A DNA stretch of 27,130 bases. It comes from CAZOOR01 sp964581505. GTDB lineage: Bacteria > Bacteroidota > Ignavibacteria > Kapaibacteriales > UBA2268. The DNA is taken from positions 1 to 27,130 of the forward strand of contig CAZOOR010000034.1 in assembly GCA_964581505.1 (NCBI GenBank), in the 5' to 3' direction. This document shows, piece by piece, positions 7,109 to 15,568 of this stretch (within the stretch, counting starts at the first letter, position 1; each line of letters starts with the position of its first letter). The translations under genes and the position numbers were made by a program. Under the pieces are notes generated by a model. It had not been told where the DNA came from. It saw only the letters and a program-made list of their open reading frames with translations, and searched no databases.

Positions 7109-8662
7109 TTATTTAGCCGCTACATCTGCTGTTTTCATTGACTTTGCCTTATTCTCATAATACATTTTATCCAGCTCTTCACTTAATACGTGCGGATTAG
7201 TAATAGGCATTCCGTCTTCTTGCTCGCCGTATTCAAACATATTTGCTTTCTCAGTATTAGTGAATTTCGGTAATGTTTCTCTATTTGTTGTCTTAATATA
7301 ATTTCCGTCCCGGTCGTTCAAAATCAAACAGGGAGCAAATACGCCTTCACGTCCAATATACTTATCCATAATTTTTACCGATTCTTCATATTCTTCCAGA
7401 GTAGTCCGACCAAGAGCTTCGTAGCTGTGGAAATCCCGTTTATCCCAAGTCTGAATATATACTTGGCTATGTCCGATTGTCTCTTCGATATCGGCATGTT
7501 TGCCAAGTGTGTAGTGAGTTGACGGCATAAGAACAATTTTACCGCCACCACCTTCGACATTTGCGGCATAGGTGGGTCTCATCATACCGGAAATCCAGCC
7601 TTGCAAGTTCTTCATAAATATTTTGCCGTTTTGTATTGGCTCAATAAAATGAACAATTCCGCGTTCTTTATGGCATTGGAGCAAATAATACGGTTCCAAC
7701 CCGACCCAGAACATTCGTCTGAAAGTTTCTGCCAATGTTTTGAAATTGGAATTAACATGTCGCAAAAATACCGTTTGATTGCGGATTGAGAAGCCCGCTT
7801 GATGAATTCTGCCAATACAAGCCCGAAAATCTTCTGTAATTTCCTGATAGTGATTCAGATGGGTCATAAAATAAATATACTTCTTATTATCACCGGAATA
7901 TCTGTTGCCGCTTTCCTTTATCATTTGTAGCCACTCGTCAGTGATAGCCATTGGCATCACGACAGGTACACGTGTTGCTATACGTATTACGCGTAAGTGA
8001 GGGATTTTGCTTAATTCCTCTAAAATATATTGAAGTCTCTTCTTGCCTATCATTAGTGCATCGCCGCCGGTAATTAGAACTTCCTCAATATTTTTATTCC
8101 AATTTATATAAAATAAGCCCTTATTAATCTCTTCGGAGCTAATTCTATGTTCTTCATCAAGACTTTTGGCTCTTTGGCAATGTGTGCAGTATGAAGCACA
8201 ACTCGTATTCTCGGCAACAAAAAGAGCCAAACGATTGGGATAACGCTGATATGCCGAACCATAAGAGCGATGTTCCTCGTCCATTGCACCTTCCAGACCC
8301 GTATCAGGGAACATTAGATGTGCGGGTGTAGGTACACTCTGCCAAAAAATCGGGTCTAGAGTATTGTCTGCATCTTCGCCCGGAAGTGTCTTGGGGTGGA
8401 ATGGGTCTTCGTGCATTAATGAAGCATAATAAGGCGTAATTCTAAACGGCTCTTTGCCTTGTTCGTGCATAGTTTGAATTACTCTTCGTGTTTCCGCTAA
8501 TTGATATTCGTTTAATTTTATTACTTTTGCTAAAGTATCAACATCTTTTATTAAATTCCGCAATTGCCATTTTGAGTCATACCATTCTTCCAGTGTTACA
8601 TCTTTCCATAATTCAATTGAACGCCAATCACGAGGTTTGTATAAAAAGTCTGTATTTGCCAT
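7109..8662 (-). CDS. KamA-family radical-SAM, PLP-dependent aminomutase (substrate probably not lysine)
   Basis: Radical-SAM enzyme (517 residues) of the family that moves an amino group from the alpha to the beta carbon of an amino acid using an iron-sulfur cluster, S-adenosylmethionine and pyridoxal phosphate. The cluster motif is C155-x3-C159-x2-C162 (in TSCASYCTHCQRAK), followed by ITGGDAL (197-203) for SAM. The PLP lysine is K375 in VEGGGGKIV. By ungapped alignment from that lysine, the two aspartates that hold lysine in clostridial lysine 2,3-aminomutase (D293, D330) are H331 and N368 here. As I recall, glutamate 2,3-aminomutase has Lys and Asn there, so an acidic or otherwise different substrate is likely. 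There are about 90 extra residues before the core. AGGAT stands four bases ahead of the ATG. It shares a transcript with nhaA. Confidence 0.88.
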   Translation of the reverse strand: MANTDFLYKPRDWRSIELWKDVTLEEWYDSKWQLRNLIKDVDTLAKVIKLNEYQLAETRRVIQTMHEQGKEPFRITPYYASLMHEDPFHPKTLPGEDADNTLDPIFWQSVPTPAHLMFPDTGLEGAMDEEHRSYGSAYQRYPNRLALFVAENTSCASYCTHCQRAKSLDEEHRISSEEINKGLFYINWNKNIEEVLITGGDALMIGKKRLQYILEELSKIPHLRVIRIATRVPVVMPMAITDEWLQMIKESGNRYSGDNKKYIYFMTHLNHYQEITEDFRACIGRIHQAGFSIRNQTVFLRHVNSNFKTLAETFRRMFWVGLEPYYLLQCHKERGIVHFIEPIQNGKIFMKNLQGWISGMMRPTYAANVEGGGGKIVLMPSTHYTLGKHADIEETIGHSQVYIQTWDKRDFHSYEALGRTTLEEYEESVKIMDKYIGREGVFAPCLILNDRDGNYIKTTNRETLPKFTNTEKANMFEYGEQEDGMPITNPHVLSEELDKMYYENKAKSMKTADVAAK

Positions 8663-8819
8663 TTCTATCCTTTCATATTAAAACACTTAACAAATTTACT
8701 AAATCCCAAAGGGATAATATATAATATCTCCATTATTATAAAGAGATTATTACTATATATTTATTTTATTAAGATAATAAAAAATATGAACTATTGCAAA
8801 TTAAAAGCAAAGGTGAAGA
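8663..8819. other. Short AT-rich gap between the ClC and aminomutase genes
   Basis: This 157-base gap should hold the promoter of the aminomutase-nhaA unit. The only structure seen is a small palindrome ATCCC-AAA-GGGAT at 8703-8715, about 40-50 bases ahead of the start. An exact TAnnTTTG (TAAATTTG) lies on the minus strand beside it, but without a properly placed TTTG partner. Confidence 0.3.
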
Positions 8820-10574
8820 TTAATTTTTGAATTTCAGCATTTTTCGGTACTCGTTGAACATTGATGTTTTAGATATGGAGCCGATATATTTTCCTGCATT
8901 TACAACAGGCAGTAACCAAGCGCCGGAATGTTCAAATTTTTTCATAACCGAGGTCATACTCTCGTTGATGTCAAGGATTTTTCTCGGTTGCTTCATTATT
9001 TCCTGAACTATCACCAATTTGTACATTTTTTCGTTGAACATAATTTCACGTATGTCATCTAAATCAATCAAGCCCTGCAAGTTGCCGTCATCATCAAGGA
9101 CAATGAATGTATTCCTATGACTACGCTTAATGACTTCTACCAAATCACCAAGAGTAGCAGTATTTTTGATAGTGGCTAAATCGGTTTCAATTATATTCTC
9201 AATACTCATAACTGTCAAAATGTTTTTATCACTATCATCAGTCAGGATATGACCCTTTGCCGCCAGTTTCTTCTCGTCCATAGGGAATGGCTCATAATGC
9301 TTGGCAATTAAATAAGATATTGATGAGACAATCATTAGTGGAATAAACAAATTGTATCCGCCGGTAATTTCGGCAATTAAAAATATACCTGTAAACGGAG
9401 CGTAATATAAACCGCTGAGAACGCCACCCATTGCAACAATTGTGAAATGAGCAACAGGAAGCTCCATTATATTCAGTTTATTAACAATACTGGAAAAGAA
9501 ATAACCGGAATATGCACCTACAAACAAAGCAGGAGCAATATGTCCGCCATTCCCGCCTGCGCTTATTGTCAGTGATGTTGCCACTACCTTAGTCAGGGCA
9601 ATAATACCGATAAGAAAAAGGTAAAACCATTCATTACCTATTACTTTTGAATATATGCCAAAGTTAAATACATTGCTGAGTTTGCCGGCGGCTAACATTT
9701 TAATGCTGCCGTATCCTTCGCCGAATAATGGTGGCATAATAAATATCAATAAGGACAAAGCCAATCCACCGACAATAGCTTTTCCGTATGGACCTAGCCT
9801 AATTCGTCTGGAGGTTTGCTCAATATATGTACTTGTCTTGGCATAATATAAGGACATAAAACCTAGTACTATGCCCAAAAGAATATAAAAAGGGATATTC
9901 ATATAATCCAAGTCCATTACAATATTGAAAGATAGTAAAATATCCTCCTTTAATATTATTTTAGATAGAAGGGCGCCCGTTACCGAACTGATTATTAGCG
10001 GAATAAATTCCTTTACTCTTATATTCTTTAATATTACTTCAATAACAAATATTACTCCTGCAATAGGTGCATTAAAGACTGCCGCAATCCCTGCGGCTAC
10101 ACCGCAACCAAGTAGCAATGTCCTATCCCGATAGTTGAAATGGAATTTCCTTGCTATATTTGAACCGACTGCCGCACCTGTTATCACAATTGGGGCTTCC
10201 AAACCCGCCGAACCACCTAATCCGACAGTAATGGCACTTGTAATAATATGTGAATACGATTTATCCTTATGTACTATGCTGTTCTTTTTTGCTATTTCGT
10301 AGAGGATATTTGCGATGCCGCGACCAAGCTTCCCTTTAAATACTTTCTGCACTATAAATACAACTATTATAATACCAAACAAAGGAGCGGCAAATGTAAG
10401 TAAACTCTGGAAAAAGTAATCGTCAATCAAATAGAAAACGGAATGTAGATAATAAACAGCTGATTTTAAGATTATCGCTTCTACACCAATAATCCAGCCT
10501 ACAAAGATACAAGCAAGTATTAGGAATTGTGTCCGTGATGTTTGTTTCCGTATATATAATATAAATTTGTTCAT
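8820..10574 (-). CDS. ClC-family anion channel/transporter with two C-terminal CBS domains
   Basis: Membrane protein (584 residues) with about 440 residues of ClC transmembrane core followed by two CBS domains (about 452-512 and 523-580), which in related proteins bind adenine nucleotides and gate transport. The gating glutamate is present as E126 in GLEAP (usual form GREGP), and tyrosine Y407 matches the central anion-binding tyrosine. Other signatures differ: GSGIP reads GRGIA (84-88), GxFxP reads GHIAP (344-348), and the inner proton glutamate position is V180 in VIEV. ATG 10574 is chosen over an in-frame TTG at 10616, as neither has a clear ribosome site and the ATG starts at the usual place. 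It is divergent from msrA. The family is certain; whether it is a channel or exchanger, and for which anion, is open. Confidence 0.92.
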   Translation of the reverse strand: MNKFILYIRKQTSRTQFLILACIFVGWIIGVEAIILKSAVYYLHSVFYLIDDYFFQSLLTFAAPLFGIIIVVFIVQKVFKGKLGRGIANILYEIAKKNSIVHKDKSYSHIITSAITVGLGGSAGLEAPIVITGAAVGSNIARKFHFNYRDRTLLLGCGVAAGIAAVFNAPIAGVIFVIEVILKNIRVKEFIPLIISSVTGALLSKIILKEDILLSFNIVMDLDYMNIPFYILLGIVLGFMSLYYAKTSTYIEQTSRRIRLGPYGKAIVGGLALSLLIFIMPPLFGEGYGSIKMLAAGKLSNVFNFGIYSKVIGNEWFYLFLIGIIALTKVVATSLTISAGGNGGHIAPALFVGAYSGYFFSSIVNKLNIMELPVAHFTIVAMGGVLSGLYYAPFTGIFLIAEITGGYNLFIPLMIVSSISYLIAKHYEPFPMDEKKLAAKGHILTDDSDKNILTVMSIENIIETDLATIKNTATLGDLVEVIKRSHRNTFIVLDDDGNLQGLIDLDDIREIMFNEKMYKLVIVQEIMKQPRKILDINESMTSVMKKFEHSGAWLLPVVNAGKYIGSISKTSMFNEYRKMLKFKN

Positions 10575-10722
10575 CAATAAATATGATATGAAAATTGCTA
10601 TCCGTTTAAAATGCAAGTTATCAAATTTTTTCGTCTTTCAATTAATAGAGAACTTAATATTTGATAAAATTAAATTATTGATTATACATCATTAATAATG
10701 GAATATTTTGGAGGATACGAAA

Positions 10723-11271
10723 ATGGAAAAGAAAAATATTGAGTTTGCAACTTTCGGTGCAGGTTGCTTTTGGTGTGTCGAAGCTATTTTTTCACAGCTT
10801 AACGGTGTTGTGTCGGTTGGAACGGGATATTCGGGCGGCACCACTGCAAATCCGACTTACGAACAAGTATGCACGGGCGAGACAGGGCATGCAGAGGTAT
10901 GTCTTATAGAATATGAACCGAGTAAAATCTCTTTTACAGAATTGCTGGAGGTCTTTTGGCGGACACATAATCCGACAACTCTCAATCGTCAGGGTCATGA
11001 TGTCGGCACTCAATATCGTTCCGTCATATTTTATCATAGCGATAGTCAAAAAGTAATCGCTGAAAAATATAGAAAAAAATTAGATGATGAAAAAATATTT
11101 GATTCACCTATCGTTACGGAGATTTCGCCCGCAACTGAATTTTATTCCGCCGAAAACGAACATCATAATTACTATAACAATAACAGCGAACAAGCTTATT
11201 GCCAATTTACAATTACTCCGAAACTGGATAAGTTTAAATATATTTTTGCCGATAAAATAAAGAAAATATAA
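10723..11271 (+). CDS. msrA: Peptide methionine sulfoxide reductase A
   Basis: Cytoplasmic repair enzyme (182 residues) reducing the S-form of methionine sulfoxide in proteins with thioredoxin. The hallmark GAGCFWCVE contains the catalytic cysteine C15 with a second cysteine at 18; a further cysteine in QAYCQF near the C-terminus may take part in recycling. Conserved GYSGG, TGHAE, HDVGTQYRS and AENEHHNYY segments follow in order. The ATG at 10723 is chosen because GGAGG lies eight bases ahead; a TTG at 10708 would overlap that site. No MsrB domain is fused. It stands alone, divergent from the ClC gene and convergent with hpnD. Confidence 0.97.
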   Translation: MEKKNIEFATFGAGCFWCVEAIFSQLNGVVSVGTGYSGGTTANPTYEQVCTGETGHAEVCLIEYEPSKISFTELLEVFWRTHNPTTLNRQGHDVGTQYRSVIFYHSDSQKVIAEKYRKKLDDEKIFDSPIVTEISPATEFYSAENEHHNYYNNNSEQAYCQFTITPKLDKFKYIFADKIKKI

Positions 11272-11318
11272 TTAGATGACGGCGTTTGCCATTCAAGAGA
11301 AGACAATTTTCAAATGAA

Positions 11319-12215
11319 CTACTTTTTGTGGCGGGGACGTATGAACAGCAATAAGTGCAACCAGTGTTTGAGTGCAATCATAAATTTATGAATACCGGAG
11401 ACACGAACTTTATTCTTGAAAATATTATATTCCCGTAGTTCGATTTTTTCGAGAATACGAAAATATATTTCGTCCATTATTCCGGCAGATAGTGTGGTCA
11501 GTCGCTCGTCAGGATGCAACAATTGACGTGCTTTGTGATAATATTCACGGGCGCGTTGAGACTCAAAACGCATAAGTTCAACAAAATTCTCATTGTATAT
11601 TTCATTAATCAGTTCTTCCTCCGAATACCCGAAGCGTTCTAAATCATCAAGAGGTAAATAGATAAACCCACGCTCTTTGTCTGCTTTTATATCACGCAAA
11701 ATATTTGTCAGTTGTAGGGCATATCCCAGATTGATTGCATAGTTTTTTGTTTCTTCGTATTTATAACCGAAAATTTCTATACTCATCAATCCTACAACAG
11801 AGGCTACCGAATAGCAATAATCTTTCAGTTCTTCCCAAGTTTTATATCTATGTTGGCTGAGGTCTCGTCTGCAACCGTCAATCAAAGTAAGGAAATACTG
11901 CTTGGGTAGGTTATAGCGTTTGATTACTTGTATCAAATGCTGAATATGCATACTATCAAGTTCGCCGTTGTAAATTTCATTTATAGTCTTTTCCCAAAAA
12001 CTCAAACGAAGTTGTTTACGCTCGGGCGAGTTATCTGCCGTCTGTGTAGCATCAGCAATATCATCAATATACGAGCAAAAATTATAAATGGTAGATATAG
12101 CGGACTTTTCCGATTTTGGCAATAGGGCAAAGGAGAGCCTAAAGTTCGATATCTCCGTTTCCGGCGACTCTACGCCCTCAAATTTTGCCAAATCGGATTT
12201 AGCTAATGCAATCAT
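11319..12215 (-). CDS. hpnD: Presqualene diphosphate synthase HpnD
   Basis: Squalene/phytoene synthase family member (298 residues). In the three-enzyme bacterial squalene route HpnD joins two farnesyl diphosphates into presqualene diphosphate. The first Asp-rich motif is D51-D52-x2-D55 in SYIDDIADA. The second is D175-x3-D179 in NILRDIKADKERG, followed by FIYLP; both bind Mg-diphosphate. The opening SNFRLSFALLP segment is typical of HpnD. The C-terminus holds a basic, hydrophobic tail (HWLHLLLFIRPRHKK) that may touch the membrane. The ATG comes one base after the hpnC stop, so translation is coupled. Phytoene synthase is the main alternative; pairing with hpnC favours HpnD. Confidence 0.88.
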   Translation of the reverse strand: MIALAKSDLAKFEGVESPETEISNFRLSFALLPKSEKSAISTIYNFCSYIDDIADATQTADNSPERKQLRLSFWEKTINEIYNGELDSMHIQHLIQVIKRYNLPKQYFLTLIDGCRRDLSQHRYKTWEELKDYCYSVASVVGLMSIEIFGYKYEETKNYAINLGYALQLTNILRDIKADKERGFIYLPLDDLERFGYSEEELINEIYNENFVELMRFESQRAREYYHKARQLLHPDERLTTLSAGIMDEIYFRILEKIELREYNIFKNKVRVSGIHKFMIALKHWLHLLLFIRPRHKK

Positions 12216-12216
12216 T

Positions 12217-13125
12217 TTATATTTTGCCCATAATTGATTTAACGAAAATAGTGAAAATATCCGATTTTTCTAATTTTGGTCTGAAGTTTAATAAATTTTC
12301 ACCTAAATCTCTACACTTCTGTAAAATACTTTGACCACCCAAAATACTTGCTCTAATCTCCGTACGAAGTCCAAACTGAGGAATGAGCCGTGCTAAATTT
12401 TTACCTTTAATAAATTCATTGTTGGTAATATTAATTAGTTCATTAATGCACTCCCCAAGTTTTGGTGAGATATTTTTATTAAATATATCATCGTTGGTTA
12501 AATGATATTTTTGTAAAAAATCAACAGGAATGAAAATACGCTTCTTGTCAATATCACGTGAAAAATCCTGCCAAAAATTAGTTAGTTGCAATGCAGTGCA
12601 AACGCTATCCGATAATTCAGCACTTTCGGGAGTATATATTCCGAAAATACGTAGGACAAGTTCCCCGATAGGATTTGCCGAATATGTACAATAGTCGTAA
12701 AGGTCGGCGATTGTTTGTGCCTGCGTGAAATTGATATCCCTTGCGAATGCTTGCAATAATTTGTCAAAAGGCATATATGGAATATTAAATTCCTTAATTG
12801 TTTTGGCAAGTGCGAGAAAAATAGGATTTGTAGTATTTTCTTTGTGGTAATTCTCGGAATATTCTTGGAGCAGTGCTAATCTTTCTGTATCGGGAATATC
12901 AAGGTTTTCGTCTGCTATATCATCTGCAACTCTTGCGAATGTATAGACTGCTACTATGTGCCGTCTCTTGGGGCGTGGCAAAAAATGCGATGCAACAGGG
13001 AAATTCTCATAATGCGAAGTGGCAAATTGATTACAAAATAAAACTGCGTCTTCGTAGTTATCGGTTTTATACCGACCACCGCTAACACTGCTTAGCTCTT
13101 TTAATTCGTCAAATGATAAGTTCAC
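12217..13125 (-). CDS. hpnC: Hydroxysqualene synthase HpnC
   Basis: Second squalene/phytoene synthase family protein (302 residues), expected to turn presqualene diphosphate into hydroxysqualene. The segment HYENFPVASHFLPRPKRRHI is characteristic of HpnC, followed by the first Asp-rich motif VADDIADE (68-72) and the second, NFWQDFSRDIDKKR (D187, D191), then IFIP. The GTG at 13125 is taken as start because GGGGA stands six bases ahead; a TTG two codons upstream lies too close to that site. The gene begins only 21 bases past the terminator hairpin of ppiD and is joined to hpnD by a one-base gap. The third enzyme, HpnE, and any squalene-hopene cyclase are not in this window. Confidence 0.88.
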   Translation of the reverse strand: MNLSFDELKELSSVSGGRYKTDNYEDAVLFCNQFATSHYENFPVASHFLPRPKRRHIVAVYTFARVADDIADENLDIPDTERLALLQEYSENYHKENTTNPIFLALAKTIKEFNIPYMPFDKLLQAFARDINFTQAQTIADLYDYCTYSANPIGELVLRIFGIYTPESAELSDSVCTALQLTNFWQDFSRDIDKKRIFIPVDFLQKYHLTNDDIFNKNISPKLGECINELINITNNEFIKGKNLARLIPQFGLRTEIRASILGGQSILQKCRDLGENLLNFRPKLEKSDIFTIFVKSIMGKI

Positions 13126-13146
13126 AAGCAATCCCCAGCTAAAATA

Positions 13147-13180
13147 AAAAGGGTTCTGACTTGTACATCAAAACCCTTTT
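13147..13180 (-). terminator. Terminator between ppiD and hpnC
   Basis: AAAAGGGTT and AACCCTTTT form a 9-base stem, lengthened by an inner TGA/TCA after one mismatch. On the minus strand it is followed by TTTTTATTTT. It begins 18 bases past the ppiD stop and its T-tract ends about 15 bases before the hpnC start, so hpnC must use a promoter overlapping it, or read-through. Confidence 0.85.
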
Positions 13181-13197
13181 GCTACTAAATAATTAGT

Positions 13198-15378
13198 TTA
13201 AAATTCATTAAAGAAATTAGTTCTCAAATCATTAATCTCGGCATCTGCTTTCAGCGTATTGAACCACTGATAGAAGCAACCCGATTTGAATTTGTTTCTA
13301 AGTTGAACCATATATTCTTTCAGTTGTTTGTCAATATCTTTATCCGAAGGAATTGTTCTGTTAAGCACCTGAATAATATAATATGATTTTTCACCTTTAA
13401 CAGGTTTTGAAATTTTATTCAACGGCAGTTTGAATGCTTCGGAAGTAAACACGTTATCAACACCAATAGCCGGTACAGAACCATTATTTGAAACCGTAAC
13501 AGCAACTTGAACTTTGACAGCTGGGTCCGATGGTGTATATTCCGCTAATGTTTGTAATCCCTGCACTTCATTATAAACCTGCTCTGCTTTATTTTTAAGT
13601 GCTTCGACTCTTTTCTTCTGCATAAGTTTGGACTCGATTTTCCTCTTCACTGTCTCCAAAGGCATAACGCCCGCCGGCTGAATAGCCGTTAGTTGTGCAA
13701 CAACAACGCCGACTCTATTAATGTCAATTGGTTTGATGATGTCTCCTGCTTCAAGTTCAAAAGCTTTGACAGAGAGATAATTCGAACCGAGAACGGGACG
13801 TTCCTTCTCGAAAAATCCTGTTTCGCGTGCTGTCATATTGAACGATTTTGCAATATCATCAAAATTCTCTCCTTCTTCAAGACGTGATTTAAACTCTTTT
13901 GAATTTCTTCCGACAGCCTTTTTGGAAAGTCGAGACATTTTTGGTTTGAATACAATTTTAGAATATTGCAATTCGCTGCTTTGCTTATCCATAACCTTGA
14001 TAATATGGTAGCCGTACTGAGTTTCCACCGGACCGACAACATCACCTTTTCCGGCGGCAAATGCCGCTTTTTCAAATTCAGCTATCATCTGACCTTTGCC
14101 AAAATATCCCAAGTCGCCGCCTCTTCTTGCTGAGCCTTGGTCTGTAGAATATCTCATAGCAAGCCGTGCAAAATCACCACTCTTAGCTTCTTGTTTTACT
14201 TTTAGGGCTAATGCTTTTGCACTGTCCTTATTATTACCGAAGCCAATCAAAATATGACTTGCCTTGACGACAACATTTTCGCCTGAACGTTTGTCATCAA
14301 GTCTCAGGAAATACACGCCGTCAGCCATACGGATAGGACCAACAACTCTGTTAATTTCGAGAGAGGACAAATAAGGCATAATATTAGCCGGAATATCTTT
14401 GGCAGGTGTAAAATCAGATGTTTCGCCGTTATACTCAGCTAATTTCTTTGAGAACATTTTTGACTTTTCTTCGGGTGTTTCGGCTTTTTGTATTGCTTTG
14501 CTTGTCTTAGCTACTGCCTTCATCATCGCCGCAGTATCGCTTGCGGTTGGTACCATAGGAAACACAATGTATTTTAGTTTTCTTCTTTGCTTCTGGGGCC
14601 AAAGCTTTTTGTATTTGTCATAATACTCTTTAATCTCGTTTTCGCTAACTTTTAATTCCGCATCATTGATAGATTTCGTATCAAGATATACAAAAGTAAC
14701 TTCTGCCTTTGAATTATCCGCAAGAAACTTTTCTTTGGCAAATAAAGGTGAAACAAAGGAAAGAGAATTACTGACGGCTGCATTAACATTGTTTCGTAAT
14801 TTTTCTCTTCGGAGTGCTTTCTCAATTTTCATAACATCATTTCTGAACTTCTGAACAACCCCTTGCTTTTCTTCCTGCGACATAGTCTCTGGTAAGCGCT
14901 GATAAATTACATCAGGTTTTGTCATCATTTCGACATAGCCTTCACGTTGAAATTTGCCGGTAGAGTCAGTAAAAGGTCTTCTTAGGTAGTCCGGCGGATT
15001 ATTAAGCATAATATCAAGAATAGCTTTATCGGAAACTTGTACACCCATTTCGTCAGCTTGTTGTTTCAGCAATATCTCTTCAATCATATCTTTCCAAGTT
15101 TGCTTTCTTATTTGCATATAGTCCGGCTCTTCTTCCTTGCCTTGTGCTTTCATTTGTTCGCGTTGCTGGTCTTGTACTTCTCTAACAGTCTTCTCGAAAT
15201 TTTTGTAGAGTAATTTTTCGCCGTTTACTTCTGCAATAGGTGCAGTCTGATAGTTCTGACCTTGTTTCAAAAGATTACTAAAATCAGCATCAGATGCCAC
15301 CATAAAACCGACAAAGACTATTGCAAAAATAGCTAATAAGTAAGGTGAGGTCTGACGCATTTTTTCCATCGTTCCCAT
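13198..15378 (-). CDS. PpiD-like periplasmic chaperone with parvulin-type prolyl isomerase domain
   Basis: Membrane-anchored folding factor (726 residues) for proteins crossing the inner membrane. One N-terminal membrane helix (about 13-28) is followed by a SurA/PpiD N-terminal chaperone region from APIAEVNGEKLLYKNFE (about 46-200), a linker, and a parvulin domain at about 370-465 with KASHILIGFG, RRGGDLGYFGKGQMIAEFEKA and QYGYHIIKV. A second, degenerate parvulin-like unit may lie at about 470-580 (the following LQYSKIVFKP repeats the strand pattern), then a helical tail to the C-terminus. AGGAG stands ten bases ahead of the ATG. In organisms with type IX secretion and many outer-membrane proteins such a chaperone is expected. 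PpiD rather than SurA is favoured by the non-cleaved N-terminal anchor. Confidence 0.88.
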   Translation of the reverse strand: MGTMEKMRQTSPYLLAIFAIVFVGFMVASDADFSNLLKQGQNYQTAPIAEVNGEKLLYKNFEKTVREVQDQQREQMKAQGKEEEPDYMQIRKQTWKDMIEEILLKQQADEMGVQVSDKAILDIMLNNPPDYLRRPFTDSTGKFQREGYVEMMTKPDVIYQRLPETMSQEEKQGVVQKFRNDVMKIEKALRREKLRNNVNAAVSNSLSFVSPLFAKEKFLADNSKAEVTFVYLDTKSINDAELKVSENEIKEYYDKYKKLWPQKQRRKLKYIVFPMVPTASDTAAMMKAVAKTSKAIQKAETPEEKSKMFSKKLAEYNGETSDFTPAKDIPANIMPYLSSLEINRVVGPIRMADGVYFLRLDDKRSGENVVVKASHILIGFGNNKDSAKALALKVKQEAKSGDFARLAMRYSTDQGSARRGGDLGYFGKGQMIAEFEKAAFAAGKGDVVGPVETQYGYHIIKVMDKQSSELQYSKIVFKPKMSRLSKKAVGRNSKEFKSRLEEGENFDDIAKSFNMTARETGFFEKERPVLGSNYLSVKAFELEAGDIIKPIDINRVGVVVAQLTAIQPAGVMPLETVKRKIESKLMQKKRVEALKNKAEQVYNEVQGLQTLAEYTPSDPAVKVQVAVTVSNNGSVPAIGVDNVFTSEAFKLPLNKISKPVKGEKSYYIIQVLNRTIPSDKDIDKQLKEYMVQLRNKFKSGCFYQWFNTLKADAEINDLRTNFFNEF

Positions 15379-15463
15379 ATTAAACAGGCTCCTTAATATT
15401 TATTTATTATTAAATTATATTTCTATTTAAACTTATTTGTAAAATCGTATTTACAGTAAACTA

Positions 15464-15495
15464 CAAATTTATTGAGGTTTTATGTATTTTCCAAT
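15464..15495 (-). promoter_or_regulatory. Candidate Bacteroidota-type promoter for ppiD
   Basis: On the minus strand TAAATTTG (15471-15464) matches the TAnnTTTG -7 box exactly and ATTG (15495-15492) matches three of four bases of the -33 TTTG, with 20 bases between. Transcription would start about 78 bases ahead of the ppiD ATG, inside the divergent gap to the metallohydrolase gene. Confidence 0.4.
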
Positions 15496-15568
15496 TCTTT
15501 CTTATATTATTATTAAATTTATATTTAAATCGTCATTATTTTTTTAGTGAATAATATTAAGGAAATAT

